Below, piece after piece: positions 9,065 through 18,449 of a stretch of 23,016 bases of DNA (position 1 is the stretch's first letter; each line of letters starts with the position of its first letter). This stretch comes from Pleurobrachia bachei (lineage: Eukaryota; Ctenophora; Tentaculata; Cydippida; Pleurobrachiidae), in assembly GCA_000695325.1 (NCBI GenBank), contig AVPN01001261.1, positions 2,936 through 25,951 of the forward strand, in the 5' to 3' direction. The position numbers and the translations under genes were made by a program. The notes under the pieces were generated by a model. That model saw only the letters and a program-made list of their open reading frames with translations, searched no databases and was not told where the DNA came from.

Positions 9065-11083
9065 ATGTCTGACGAATCAGGGAGCGAAGATGAGACCCAG
9101 AAACTCGTCCAGGAGCAAAACAAGAAATCCAAGAGTGGCGGGTTTTATTCCCTCGGTCTTTCATCGAAGACAGTAAAAGCAGCAGTGAAAAAGGGATACA
9201 AAATTCCAACGCCTATTCAACGAAAAACAATACCTCTGCTTCTGGATAAACGAGATGTGGTTGCAATGGCACGAACAGGATCAGGAAAAACTGCTGCATT
9301 TCTCCTTCCTGCCATTGAGTTGATGAAGGAACACAGTGTTGTCGTTGGAATCAGATGTCTTATTTTATCCCCTACGAGGGAACTTGCCATTCAGACAATG
9401 AAATTTGCCAAAGATTTCTCTAGGGGGAGGAACCTACGGATTACTCTGATTCTTGGTGGTGACAGCATGGCTGAGCAGTTTCAATCTCTTCATGATAATC
9501 CGGACATTGTGATAGCCACACCAGGTCGACTTGTCCATTTGATACATGAGATGAACCTCAAACTACCAGCTGTCGAAATGCTCATCTGTGACGAAGCTGA
9601 TAGGTTGTTTGAAATGGGATTCGCAGATCAGCTCGGGGAGATTTGCGGTCGGTTACCTAAGGAACGTCAAACAACATTGTTTAGTGCCACTCTCCCGCGT
9701 TCAGTGGTCGAGTTTGCCCGGGCGGGTCTCAAAGAGCCTGTATTGGTTCGACTCGACACTGACAGTAAGCTAAGTGATGGATTGAAAACAGTTCACCTGC
9801 GTGTAAATGAAGAAAACAAATGGGCGGTGTTGTTACATCTAATGGAACACACTATAATCACTTCAACAGAGCAAACAGTCATCTTCTTCCCCACAAAGCA
9901 TCATGTCGAGTATGCAGCAGAGCTGTTCTCCAGTATTAGCCTTCCGTGTGCTTCAATCTACAGCTCCCTGGACCAAACAGCACGGAAAATCGCAGCCGCT
10001 AAGTTTTATCACAAGAAAGTTAATGTGTTACTTGTTACGGATATTGCTGCACGTGGTATTGATGTGCCTTTGCTGGACAATGTGATCAACTTCAACTTTC
10101 CACAGACAGCCAAGCTGTACGTGCACAGGGTAGGTCGAGTAGCACGAGCAGGTAAAACTGGTACTGCTTATTCTCTTGTCGGGGGAGATGAACTTCCATT
10201 CCTGTTTGATTTGTATCTGTATCTGGGCCGTAATGTCACTTTCACGACAGCAGGGTCGGAGGTCAGTGGATCAGATCAGGACTGTCTTGGAGTGTTGCCT
10301 CAGTATCACATTGACACTCAGAACGAGAGGATTAACTCTCTCCACAGGATCAACTGCGTCCTTGATACCACCCAGAAAACCTACCGAAATGGCCACAAAC
10401 ATTACATTCGATCTCGTGGCCACCCAGCGACAGAGTCTGTTGCACGTGCCAAGGAGGTCCCAGTCCTCGCATCACACCCTCAATTTCCATCAGACGCCTC
10501 CCTTGTTGAGAGGGACTCCGTTCTAGCTCAGTTGAGAACTTACAGGGGTCGGACTACCATCTTTGAGATCAGTAAAACAGACAAGAATGAGTGTCAAGGG
10601 ATCATGAAACGGAAACGAGAGATCCACGAGAAATTCAAATCAGCGGCCAAAGTCCCAAAACTGGCTCTCCCTGCAGTTTCAGACGCCGACAAAGCGACCG
10701 AGGGAGAGATGGGTTCAGTTTTTGTTGAGGTGGAGAAACCGGCACCCACAAAGGACGATGGTTACATTCCATACACTCGACCCGGTAATCAGGACGCTGA
10801 GGACAGGGCACTGAGTCTAGGATTCGAGCGGGATGTGAAGGATGCAACGTTTGATTTGGCTGGTGATGATATAGATATGATCAAGAAACAGAAGGCAAAG
10901 CAGCAGTGGGACCAGAAAAAGAAGAAGTTTGTTAGGATGGACAAGGATGGTAATGAGAAGACGGTCAGGGCAGAAGATGGGAGTAAAGTGAAGGCGAGTT
11001 ATAAGAGTGGAAGGTACAAGGAATGGGTGACCAAGGCCAAGAAGACTGCTCTGTCCACAGGAGAGAAAGAGGAGGGTGGAGGA
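9065..11083 (+). CDS. DDX54: DDX54/Dbp10 ATP-dependent RNA helicase, main exon
   Basis: Nucleolar DEAD-box helicase of the Dbp10/DDX54 family, which acts in 60S ribosomal subunit assembly. The order is a Q motif around GFYSLGLS...PTPIQ (residues 27-52), motif I ARTGSGKT (69-76), Ia PTRELA (103-108), GG (131-132), Ib TPGR (152-155), II DEAD (176-179), III SAT (207-209), V TDIAARGID (325-333) and VI HRVGRVARAG (354-363). A DBP10CT-like region with FDLAGDD and QQWDQKKKKF lies near residues 580-650, which separates this gene from other DEAD-box helicases. The 673 codons run without an intron to the N gap. The start at 9065 aligns with family N-termini (EQNKKSKSGGF) and follows an acceptor-like CAG by two bases. 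The N-terminus is shorter than in vertebrates. Confidence 0.95.
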
Positions 11084-11601
11084 NNNNNNNNNNNNNNNNN
11101 NNNNNNNNNNNNNNNNNNNNNNNNNNNNNNNNNNNNNNNNNNNNNNNNNNNNNNNNNNNNNNNNNNNNNNNNNNNNNNNNNNNNNNNNNNNNNNNNNNNN
11201 NNNNNNNNNNNNNNNNNNNNNNNNNNNNNNNNNNNNNNNNNNNNNNNNNNNNNNNNNNNNNNNNNNNNNNNNNNNNNNNNNNNNNNNNNNNNNNNNNNNN
11301 NNNNNNNNNNNNNNNNNNNNNNNNNNNNNNNNNNNNNNNNNNNNNNNNNNNNNNNNNNNNNNNNNNNNNNNNNNNNNNNNNNNNNNNNNNNNNNNNNNNN
11401 NNNNNNNNNNNNNNNNNNNNNNNNNNNNNNNNNNNNNNNNNNNNNNNNNNNNNNNNNNNNNNNNNNNNNNNNNNNNNNNNNNNNNNNNNNNNNNNNNNNN
11501 NNNNNNNNNNNNNNNNNNNNNNNNNNNNNNNNNNNNNNNNNNNNNNNNNNNNNNNNNNNNNNNNNNNNNNNNNNNNNNNNNNNNNNNNNNNNNNNNNNNN
11601 N
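11084..11601. other. Assembly gap (518 N)
   Basis: A run of unknown bases inside the DDX54 gene. Open frames reported across it are meaningless. Sequence just after the gap recurs 151 bases later, so the gap may hide more copies of a tandem repeat, or an intron. Confidence 0.98.
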
Positions 11602-11803
11602 GGAAAATACCCGCGAGTATCAGCATTTGAGGAATAGTGGGTCAAAGTTGACGCTAAACATGAGCAATTATAAAAGACCTAGCTGCAAGCTCCTACTCGA
11701 TCCTGGGACAATCTGCGGGCACTGGGTGAATCGTCATGGCCTTGTGAGCATGGGAAAATACCCGCCGATTCATCAAGATGTGAAATGAGGCGGTAATTGA
11801 CGT
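11602..11803. repeat. Diverged tandem repeat, about 151-base period
   Basis: GGAAAATACCCGC starts at 11602 and again at 11753. About 50 bases after each copy can be aligned with small gaps, ending in TTGACG both times. Only one full period is visible because the preceding sequence is unknown. It may be the edge of a satellite or of a repeated element lying within a DDX54 intron. Confidence 0.5.
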
Positions 11804-11848
11804 TTGAGTAGTGCTAGGTCAGATAAAAAGTCTCCTAAATCGGTCTGT

Positions 11849-11959
11849 TGCGCGCGATTTGCCGCTAAACGTGCTTTATTAAGCCTAAAATCGCGTGCAC
11901 GTGAGTTCTTGCTGTCCACGGAGCGGCAGTCTATTCTTCGCGAAGCGAGAATAGGCTGC
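11849..11959. repeat. Two adjacent imperfect hairpins
   Basis: Arm TGCGCGCGATTT (11849-11860) pairs with AAATCGCGTGCA (11888-11899) with one G-T mismatch. Next, 11926-11941 pairs with 11945-11959 around a three-base loop, with a bulge and a mismatch. They may belong to a small non-autonomous transposon or an unrecognised structured RNA. I could not match them to a known RNA family. Confidence 0.4.
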
Positions 11960-12239
11960 AATGGAGTCAATTTAGATATGATGCAATGCAATTGGTCATG
12001 ACTCATTTCAACTTCAGGGAGTCGCAACTCGGGATTCGGGTGATGATTCATTGATTCAATAGATAGCAAAGAGAAGCCATATTTGTATCTTAAAAGTTTA
12101 TTTGGCTAAAAGTTCCAATTGGTGTTTAGTCAGTCTTCACAAAAACGAAACTGTAACGTTGGAACCATTATAGTTGCAAATTTATATTTTCCCAGTTGGT
12201 TAAATATCAAATAAACATGATAAAAGTAATGTGAGAAAA

Positions 12240-12377
12240 GGAAAGAGCGGTGGGGGTGGTGGTGGTGGTTTCAAAGGAAAGAGTGGTGGTGCTGGTGGTG
12301 GCGGTTTTAAAGGAAAGAACGGTGGTGGTGGTGGAGGTTTTAAGAAAGGTGGCAAGCCGGGTGGCAAACGAAAATGA
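12240..12377 (+). CDS. DDX54: Probable DDX54 C-terminal exon (Gly/Lys-rich)
   Basis: An in-frame Gly-rich stretch with three FKGK/FKKG repeats ends in KPGGKRK and a TGA at 12375-12377. Basic, glycine-rich tails occur in nucleolar helicases. The DDX54 exon before the gap ends in a similar lysine/glycine context, so this is most simply its last exon. The 5' splice boundary is uncertain: an in-frame stop at 12201 means the acceptor lies after it, and weak AG candidates are at about 12227, 12235 and 12240. The linkage to DDX54 is inferred from position and composition, not from an unbroken frame. Confidence 0.5.
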   Translation, partial: GKSGGGGGGGFKGKSGGAGGGGFKGKNGGGGGGFKKGGKPGGKRK

Positions 12378-12584
12378 GGAGATGTTATTTTTTAGGGTAG
12401 CACATTTTTTACTCAGTGGCCTGTTATTTGACAGTTTTCAATCTAATTTATTACTCTTTTACCGATCAGTATTTGTGTTTAATTCCTTCCCTGCTTTACC
12501 CAAACCCAGGCCTCACCCCAAATGTTTATCTCCCCCAGCTAATCAAGTATCTCCCTTGCAGGATGAGCCATTGAACCATCAACC
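12378..12584 (+). other. DDX54-LSM10 spacer with acceptor-like sites
   Basis: The 207 bases separating two same-strand genes are pyrimidine-rich toward the end, with two acceptor-like sites, TCTCCCCCAG and TCTCCCTTGCAG (AG at 12560-12561). The second is 23 bases before the LSM10 ATG. A four-codon upstream ORF (ATG at 12563) lies between them. No obvious AATAAA follows DDX54. Confidence 0.5.
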
Positions 12585-13079
12585 ATGTCAAGGAAGAAAG
12601 CAGATCAAATATTTTCCAAGAATTTAACCGGCTGGGAACGAGCCAACAAAAGGTCATGTGATACGACGAACAACTTCCTCGACCTCCCATACTCTACGAC
12701 TGTAGAGCTGCGGAATGAGATAGAGATCACTGGGGAAGTGACCCATGTAGATGGAGCCATGAACATTAACATGAAGTGGGTCACCTACAAGATCCCGTAC
12801 AAACCGGAACAGAAATTTGAGACTATGCACATTCACGGGAAACAGATTAGATTTGTTCACATTCCGGATGAGATCAATATGCAGAAGGCTATAGCAGATC
12901 AGCTGAAGACATATATTCACCCGAAAAAACAGGAGAGAAGGGAGCCACGGTATCTGGGTAAAAAGAGGGAGGAGAGGGAGAGAATCATGGCGGAGCATGC
13001 CGCGAAACAGGCCGCTGCAGGAGGAGCAGGCATGCGCGGTCCTCTAGTGCTGCAAGTTCGAATGCTGCAGCAGCCGTAG
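12585..13079 (+). CDS. LSM10: LSM10-like U7 snRNP Sm protein, frame changed before its tail
   Basis: Sm-fold protein of the U7 snRNP, which processes replication-dependent histone pre-mRNA 3' ends. Sm1 spans about residues 38-69 (VDGAMNINMKWVTYK). Sm2 is near residues 80-97, with IRFVHIPDEI closely resembling the LSM10 signature VRYVHIPDDV. That signature and the Met-Asn-Ile core favour LSM10 over the spliceosomal SmD1 paralogue. A basic, charged helix-like region follows (residues 110-145). The open frame ends at 13079 after an out-of-frame GPLVL sequence. Two extra bases (AT, about 13032-13033) relative to the duplicate at 14107 appear to shift the frame. Without them the reading would continue through a Ser/Ala/Arg tail to 13213. 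The family is normally about 120 residues, so a long tail is unusual. Confidence 0.82.
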   Translation: MSRKKADQIFSKNLTGWERANKRSCDTTNNFLDLPYSTTVELRNEIEITGEVTHVDGAMNINMKWVTYKIPYKPEQKFETMHIHGKQIRFVHIPDEINMQKAIADQLKTYIHPKKQERREPRYLGKKREERERIMAEHAAKQAAAGGAGMRGPLVLQVRMLQQP

Positions 13080-13213
13080 CGTCTAGTTCGAGACCTACTG
13101 GGGCAGCATCTGCAGCGACTAGTTCAAGACTAAGCGGGGCTGCAGCAGCGTCTAATTCGAGACCTAGAATGGCAACTGTAGAGTCAAGCTCACGATCTAC
13201 GACCACTCGATAA
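13037..13213 (+). repeat. Ser/Ala/Arg-rich coding minisatellite, LSM10 tail (copy A)
   Basis: This stretch encodes a Ser/Ala-rich tail with recurring SSRPTGAA and SSRLSGAA units, ending STTTR and TAA at 13211-13213. Repeats are about 30 bases, alternating in 60-base pairs. The frame differs from the LSM10 frame above by the two-base shift near 13032. The stop is 59 bases before the SUGCT start. Confidence 0.65.
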
Positions 13214-13272
13214 ACTTTGCTTTGTTATTTAATATTTATTTTGCACAAAACTGACTGACATATTTTCGTAGT
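13214..13272 (+). promoter_or_regulatory. Short intercistronic region with branch-point-like and acceptor-like sequence
   Basis: Only 59 bases lie between the LSM10 tail stop and the SUGCT ATG. It is T-rich, has ACTGAC about 20 bases before the end, and finishes in ATATTTTCGTAG then T and ATG. The same layout is kept in the second copy (14352-14410). It looks like an intron 3' end without a matching 5' end nearby, as at trans-splice sites. Confidence 0.5.
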
Positions 13273-14107
13273 ATGAGAAATGCCATACTTGCCCGCTGTC
13301 TCTCTACCACCTCCTCCTCGGGGCCTCTATCAGGGGTAAAAGTGGTTGATATGTCCCGTATCTTGGCTGCCCCTTTCGCCACTCAAAACCTGGCAGACCT
13401 TGGTGCTGATGTGATTAAAGTTGAGCGGTTAGGTGTCGGGGACGATACAAGAACTTGGGGTCCTCCCTTCATTACACCGAGCTTGAGCAACTACTTCGCA
13501 TCGTGTAACCGAAATAAACGGAGTATCGCAGTGAACTATACCACGCCTAGGGGCAGGGAGGTTGTTACAAGACTGGCCAAAATGAGTGATGTTTTTGTTG
13601 AAAACGGCAGACCTGGGACTCTCTCAAAACACAAACTGGATTACCCCTCTCTGAGGGAAGTCAACCCTCGTCTCATCTACGCCTCACTCTCGGGTTATGG
13701 CCAGACCGGGCCGGACAAAAGCGCTTATGATTTAACAATAGCTGCGGAGGGAGGGCTTATGGGTATCACAGGGCCTGAGGAGGGCCAACCTGTTAAAGTT
13801 GGTGTTGCCATTACTGATATCTGTGCTGGTCTCTACCTACTCAGCTCTGTTTCAGCAGCTCTGTTTGATAGAGAGAGGAACGGGGGCCATGGGACGTTCC
13901 TTGATATCAGTATGTATCGTGTCCAATTAGGGTGTCTTGTGAACATAGCTAGTAACTACCTCAATTCAGGGCTGGTTGGCAAACCCCGGGGCTCCTCTCA
14001 CCCCAGTATTGTTCCCTACCAGGGGTTCACAACCTCTGATGGGTTTATAGTGGTGGCTGCCAACAACGATCAGCAGTTTTGGGAGTTGAGCGAGGCGGTG
14101 GGATGGC
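13273..14107 (+). pseudogene. SUGCT: SUGCT copy A, 3' truncated
   Basis: Near-identical to the complete copy at 14411 for the first 278 or so residues. I see only two amino-acid changes (V22I and R128K, copy A to copy B) plus scattered silent changes. After NNDQQFWELSEAVGW the match ends at about 14107, and the frame runs into the second LSM10-tail copy, stopping at 14157. The catalytic Asp region (AITDICAGL) is present, but the C-terminal third of the CoA-transferase fold is absent. It is either a partial tandem duplication or an allelic segment placed in tandem by the assembler. Confidence 0.85.
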
Positions 14108-14351
14108 TGGTGCACGGTCCTCTAGTGCTGCAAGTTCGAATGCTGCAGCAGCCGTAGCGTCTATTTCGAGACCTACTGGGGCAGCAGCTACAGCGACTAG
14201 TTCAAGACTAAGCGGGGCCGCGTCTATTTCGAGACCAAGTGGGGCAGCTGTAGTATCTAGTTCAAGACTAAGTGGGGCAACTGTAGCCTCTATTTCGAGA
14301 CCTATTCCGGCAGCTGTAGCGTCAAGCTCACGATCTTCTACCACTCGATAA
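14107..14351 (+). repeat. Ser/Ala/Arg-rich minisatellite (copy B), no Sm domain attached
   Basis: Second copy of the LSM10 tail sequence, 60 bases longer than copy A because of one extra repeat pair, with an open frame to TAA at 14349-14351. Its start, reading Ala-Gly-Ala-Arg-Ser-Ser-Ser, lacks the two extra bases present in copy A. It is fused to the broken end of SUGCT copy A, not to an Sm domain. Confidence 0.7.
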
Positions 14352-14410
14352 ACTTTGCTTTGTTATTTGATATTTATTTTGCACAAAATTGACTGATATA
14401 TTTTCGTAGT

Positions 14411-15622
14411 ATGAGAAATGCCATACTTGCTCGCTGTCTCTCTACCACCTCCTCATCGGGGCCTCTATCAGGGATAAAAGTGGTTGATATGTCCCGTATC
14501 TTAGCTGCCCCCTTCGCCACCCAAAACCTGGCTGATCTTGGTGCAGATGTGATTAAAGTTGAGCGGTTAGGTGTCGGGGACGATACCCGAACTTGGGGTC
14601 CACCCTTCATAACCCCGAGCCTGAGCAACTACTTCGCATCGTGTAACCGTAATAAGCGGAGTATCGCAGTGAATTATACCACGCCGAGGGGCAGGGAGGT
14701 TGTTACAAGACTGGCCAAAATGAGTGATGTTTTTGTTGAAAACGGCAGACCTGGGACTCTCTCAAAACACAAACTGGATTACCCCTCTTTGAAGGAAGTC
14801 AACCCTCGTCTCATCTACGCCTCACTCTCGGGTTATGGCCAGACCGGGCCGGACAAAAGCGCTTATGATTTAACAATAGCTGCGGAGGGAGGGCTTATGG
14901 GTATCACAGGGCCTGAGGAGGGCCAACCTGTTAAAGTTGGTGTTGCCATTACTGATATCTGTGCTGGTCTCTACCTACTCAGCTCTGTTTCAGCAGCTCT
15001 GTTTGATAGAGAGAGGAACGGAGGCCATGGGACGTTCCTTGATATCAGTATGTATCGTGTCCAACTAGGGTGTCTCGTGAACATAGCCAGTAACTACCTC
15101 AATTCAGGGCTGGTTGGGAAGCCCCGGGGTTCCTCCCACCCCAGTATTGTACCCTACCAAGGGTTCACGACCTCTGATGGTTTTATAGTGGTAGCTGCTA
15201 ATAATGATCAGCAGTTTTGGGAGTTGAGCGAGGCGGTGGGATGGCCCTGGCTTGCTAGTAACCCCATGTTCAGTACCAATGAGCTGCGGGTGGAGAACAG
15301 AGCAGCCCTAATTGGGCATCTGACTGAGAGGTTTGAAGAGGAAGGGACGGAGTACTGGGTGAGGTTATCCGAGGGTTACTCATTCTCTATCTCCCCGGCT
15401 AACTCTGTAAAAGAGGCATTTGAGGGGCCTGGTTCTGAGGGGATGGTGATGGAAGAGGGAGGGGTGAGGATGGTAGCACACCCAGTCAGGTGGAAGGGAG
15501 AAGATCCTGCCGGTTACAGGGCTCCACCGGAGTTAGGGCAGCACACCCGGGAGGTATTGGGGGAGCTGGGTTACAGTGAGGGACAGGTGATGGATATGGA
15601 GCGAGATGGGGTCGTACAGTGA
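14411..15622 (+). CDS. SUGCT: Succinyl-CoA:glutarate CoA-transferase (SUGCT), complete copy
   Basis: Class III (CaiB/BaiF) CoA-transferase of 403 residues, predicted to move CoA from succinyl-CoA to glutarate in mitochondrial lysine/tryptophan breakdown. Residues 1-15 (MRNAILARCLSTTSS) look like a mitochondrial presequence. The core starts GIKVVDMSRILAAPFATQNL and includes ERLGVGDDTRTWGPPF, SLSGYGQTGP and AITDICAGL. The last contains Asp182, the likely catalytic aspartate by comparison with formyl-CoA transferases. The C-terminal part has NELRVENRAALI and PPELGQHT, both typical of SUGCT. Length matches the family and no intron is present. The ATG lies one base after an acceptor-like TTTTCGTAG. 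Best-preserved copy of the pair. Confidence 0.93.
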   Translation: MRNAILARCLSTTSSSGPLSGIKVVDMSRILAAPFATQNLADLGADVIKVERLGVGDDTRTWGPPFITPSLSNYFASCNRNKRSIAVNYTTPRGREVVTRLAKMSDVFVENGRPGTLSKHKLDYPSLKEVNPRLIYASLSGYGQTGPDKSAYDLTIAAEGGLMGITGPEEGQPVKVGVAITDICAGLYLLSSVSAALFDRERNGGHGTFLDISMYRVQLGCLVNIASNYLNSGLVGKPRGSSHPSIVPYQGFTTSDGFIVVAANNDQQFWELSEAVGWPWLASNPMFSTNELRVENRAALIGHLTERFEEEGTEYWVRLSEGYSFSISPANSVKEAFEGPGSEGMVMEEGGVRMVAHPVRWKGEDPAGYRAPPELGQHTREVLGELGYSEGQVMDMERDGVVQ

Positions 15623-15921
15623 ACGGCGCGGAGTGAATAGACACTGTCTAGGTTGGTCTCATTTTAAAATGTATTTTATTTTATATGTTTTACTGTTTTT
15701 CATCAATATTCCTTTCCATCAAGTCTACCCGTTTTGTAGTAAAACCTTTCTCTGTGCATTATGCCCCCCCCCCTTCTCTCTAGCTCCTCCCTCCCCCATT
15801 ATCTCCCTAACCTTGTAGAGAGATACTGCTTATATTCCCTTTCTCTCTCTAACCTGTTTCCCCCTCATTGTAGCGCCACTACCCCTCTAACCCCTCTCTC
15901 CCTCATTATAGCGCCACTACC
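15623..15921 (+). other. SUGCT-BET1 spacer with duplicated acceptor-like sites
   Basis: About 300 bases, T-rich then strongly CT-rich. Two copies of a 21-base sequence (15863-15883 and 15901-15921, one mismatch, 38-base spacing) each read CCTCATT, then G/A TAG, then CGCCACTACC. The second abuts the BET1 ATG. Each provides a pyrimidine tract plus AG, so the acceptor seems to have been duplicated. Confidence 0.6.
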
Positions 15922-16464
15922 ATGCGCCGCACCCCAGTCGGCAGTATGAACGATATCAAGAACAGTGAGATTATAGAACGGGAGAACGACCAGCTTATAT
16001 CATCACTTCAGGGCAAAGTAGCCGCCCTCAAATCCCTTACCATTGACATAGGTTGGTAGTTTGATGTTTTCAAAGCTGCATGATCTTGCATTTATACTTG
16101 TTTGGGCGTAATCTTTTTATACATCACAAAATCATAGCACCACTGTTCAGTTTGCACACATTTTTCAACATAATCCAGCTCGCTCTATAAACTAACACCC
16201 CTAACACCTAGCCTAACTATCACCCTAACTAACACCCCCCTTCCTGCAGGGACTGAGGTCGGGGAGCAGAACAAATATCTCAATGGTATGGACAATGAGT
16301 TTGATTTTGGGGAGGGACTCCTGGGAAACACGATGAAGAGACTGCAGATCATGGCGGCTAAGAGCAACAAACGATTCACGTTGTACCTGGTAGTGTTCGG
16401 TTTTGGATGTTTTCTCCTGATTTACTACGTTGTCAAGTGGAGGGCTTGGTTTGGATCAGAATGA
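15922..16464 (+). CDS. BET1: BET1 Qc-SNARE, two exons
   Basis: Small SNARE for ER-to-Golgi vesicle fusion, 114 residues. Exon 1 is 15922-16051 and exon 2 is 16250-16464. The 198-base intron (16052-16249) starts GTTGGT, ends CTGCAG, and splits the codon for Gly44. The protein starts MRR, as vertebrate BET1 does. The SNARE helix covers about residues 20-80 (KVAALKSLTIDIGTEVGEQNK), with Gln50 at the ionic zero layer, followed by the conserved MDNEFD and LLGNTMKRL. A C-terminal transmembrane anchor lies at residues 86-106, with a short tail. An ATTAAA possible polyadenylation signal is at 16528-16533. The only clear cis-intron in the window; it contains several CTAAC/CCCTAA-like pieces before the acceptor. 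Confidence 0.93.
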
Positions 16465-17348
16465 GGGGGACTAATGAATGGATCAGACTATATAATTGGG
16501 GCATGATATTTCTTGTGTACAATTTTAATTAAATGTTTGATTGGGACTTCTGTTTATGTTTTGGTAGACTGCTAGGTATGTAGCATGTAGAATGTAAATA
16601 GACGTTATTATTTGTGAGGAGAAGAACATTGCTTCCCTTTTAAAAACCAGGATAAAGGGAGTGATATATTGAATTATGTTGTTTGACATGTTGCACCGGG
16701 GCTACAACAGGTCTGTCATGGTATGTGTAACCGAACCCTTGAATTACCATTAGTACGCGAGACACATAACGCGTGATTCAATGATAATGATGTTATGAGA
16801 GAGGGGGAGGGCGTATGGCCGGGCCGTCAGGTCGGTCGTATTCCTCTTTTCATTCTCATTAGAGATGTTTGTTTTACTCTCTCTCTCCCTGACACCAACC
16901 TGATGACCTCCCCTTCCCCTACCAAACCACTGTCGACTCATGATACACATATCTCCCGAATATTGATACACACCTGGTACATCCCTCCCCAATAATTCAC
17001 ACGTCACGTACCCTAATTAACACGTCACCACTCACCACATCGGTTATTTGTAGCAAGCAATCAGAAATAAGGCTAGTTACATCTGGCTGTTGAGTAGCAG
17101 GAAACGCCTCTCTCTCTGTCACAATATATCCCTTTTTGTTGCACTTGACTCCGCTACTATCTTTGTTTGTCTTTCTCTCTCCTCACTGCTCCTATTTGCT
17201 TCCGCCCCTCTCTTTCTTTCTCTCTCCATTTCTCTCCCTCGATCAGCTCATTTTTCCCATCAGCTCAGTGTTGTTCAGTTGTTGTCTCCAACCCCCACTG
17301 TACTAATCAGTTGTTGTATATCTGCCTGTTACACAGCCCCATTTCAGA
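16465..17348 (+). other. BET1-PNP intergenic region
   Basis: No gene is seen. The duplicated unit begins at 16715. The last 250 bases are CT-rich and end with CCCATTTCAG, one base before the PNP ATG, a strong acceptor-like site. A CACGTCACGTACC-type motif lies near 17000. Confidence 0.5.
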
Positions 17349-17846
17349 ATGGACAAGTACACGTACGAGCAGATTGATGAAATAGCCCAATCCATCCTTG
17401 GAAGGACAGCCCAGCGGCCCAAACTGGGAATCATCTGCGGATCTGGGCTCGGTGGATTGGCGGATATCCTCACCGACCCAGAGGAGATGAGTTATGAGAG
17501 CATTCCGGGATTTCCTGTCAGCACAGTCAAGGGCCACTCTGGGAAGTTGGTGTTTGGGAAACTAGAGGGAGTGGAGTGTGTGTGTATGAAGGGCCGCTTC
17601 CACTTCTACGAGGGGTATCCCATTTGGAAGACGGCCTCCCCTGTACTCATTATGAAGTTGATGGGAGTAAAGGCGCTAGTTGTTACCAATGCTGCCGGTG
17701 GGCTGAACCCTGAGTTTAAGATTGGAGATCTAATGTTGATCACAGATCATATCAACCTTGTGGGTGTGACCGGTAACAACCCACTAATTGGACCTAATGA
17801 CGAGAGGGTCATGGTATGTGTAACCGAACCCTTGAATTACCATTAG
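17349..17846 (+). pseudogene. PNP: Purine nucleoside phosphorylase copy A, 3' truncated
   Basis: PNP splits purine (deoxy)nucleosides with phosphate into base and (deoxy)ribose-1-phosphate. This copy has the N-terminal half only: GSGLGGL with the phosphate-binding Ser, [10 protein letters not shown] with the Arg/His/Tyr/Glu set, and TNAAGG. True PNP sequence ends after GPNDER at 17807. A further 12 codons come from the start of the duplicated upstream region. It lacks the base-binding Glu, the MSTVPE loop, and the Asn and His of the C-terminal half. It supplies the unaltered version of the segment that is complemented in copy B (17460-17509). Confidence 0.88.
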
Positions 17847-18449
17847 TACGCGAGACATAACGCGTGATTCAATGATAATGATGTTATGAGAGAGAGGAGA
17901 GGGCGTATGGTCGGGCCGTCCGGTCCGTACTCTTCTTTTCATTCTCATTAGAGATGTTTGTTTTACTCTCTCTCCCGACTCCCTGACACCAACCTGATTA
18001 CCTCCCCTTCCCCTACCAAACCACTGTCGACCCATGATACACATATCTCCCGAATATTGATACACACCTGGTACATCCCTCCCCAATAATTCACACGTCA
18101 CGTACCCTAATTAACACGTCACCACTCACCACATCGGTTATTTGTAGCAAGCAATCAGAAAGAAGGCTAGTTACATCTGGCTGTTGAGTAGGAGGAAACG
18201 CCTCTCTCTCTCTCTCTCTGTCACAATATATCCCTTTTCGTTGCACTAGTCGCTCCTACTCTCTTTGTTTGTCTTTCTCTCTGCTGCACTGCTCCTTTTT
18301 GCTTCCGCCCCTCTCTTTCTTTCTCTCTCCATTTCTCTCCCTCGACCAGCTCATTTTCCCCATCAGCTCAGTGTTTCAGTTGTTGTCTCCAACCCCCACT
18401 TTACTAATCAGTTGTTGTCTCTCTGCCTGTTACACAGCCCCATTTCAGA

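Noticed and set aside
11023-11788. Open frames spanning the N run
   Set aside because: The gap is unknown sequence of uncertain length, so any frame through it has no meaning.
11640-11830. tRNA-derived SINE
   Set aside because: I looked for A and B box promoter motifs and found no convincing pair or cloverleaf.
12985-14344. Minus-strand Leu/Ala-rich frames opposite the LSM10 tail and SUGCT
   Set aside because: They are antisense reflections of the Ser/Ala minisatellite and appear only because the repeat has few stops on that strand.
15761-15949. Pro/Ser/Leu-rich frame in the SUGCT-BET1 spacer, and similar frames near 17090 and 18265
   Set aside because: These are translations of CT-rich simple sequence; they overlap the likely acceptor regions.
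16180-16249. Telomere-like CCCTAA pieces in the BET1 intron
   Set aside because: They are irregular and few, and they form the pyrimidine-rich end of a normal intron. No ordered telomeric array is present.
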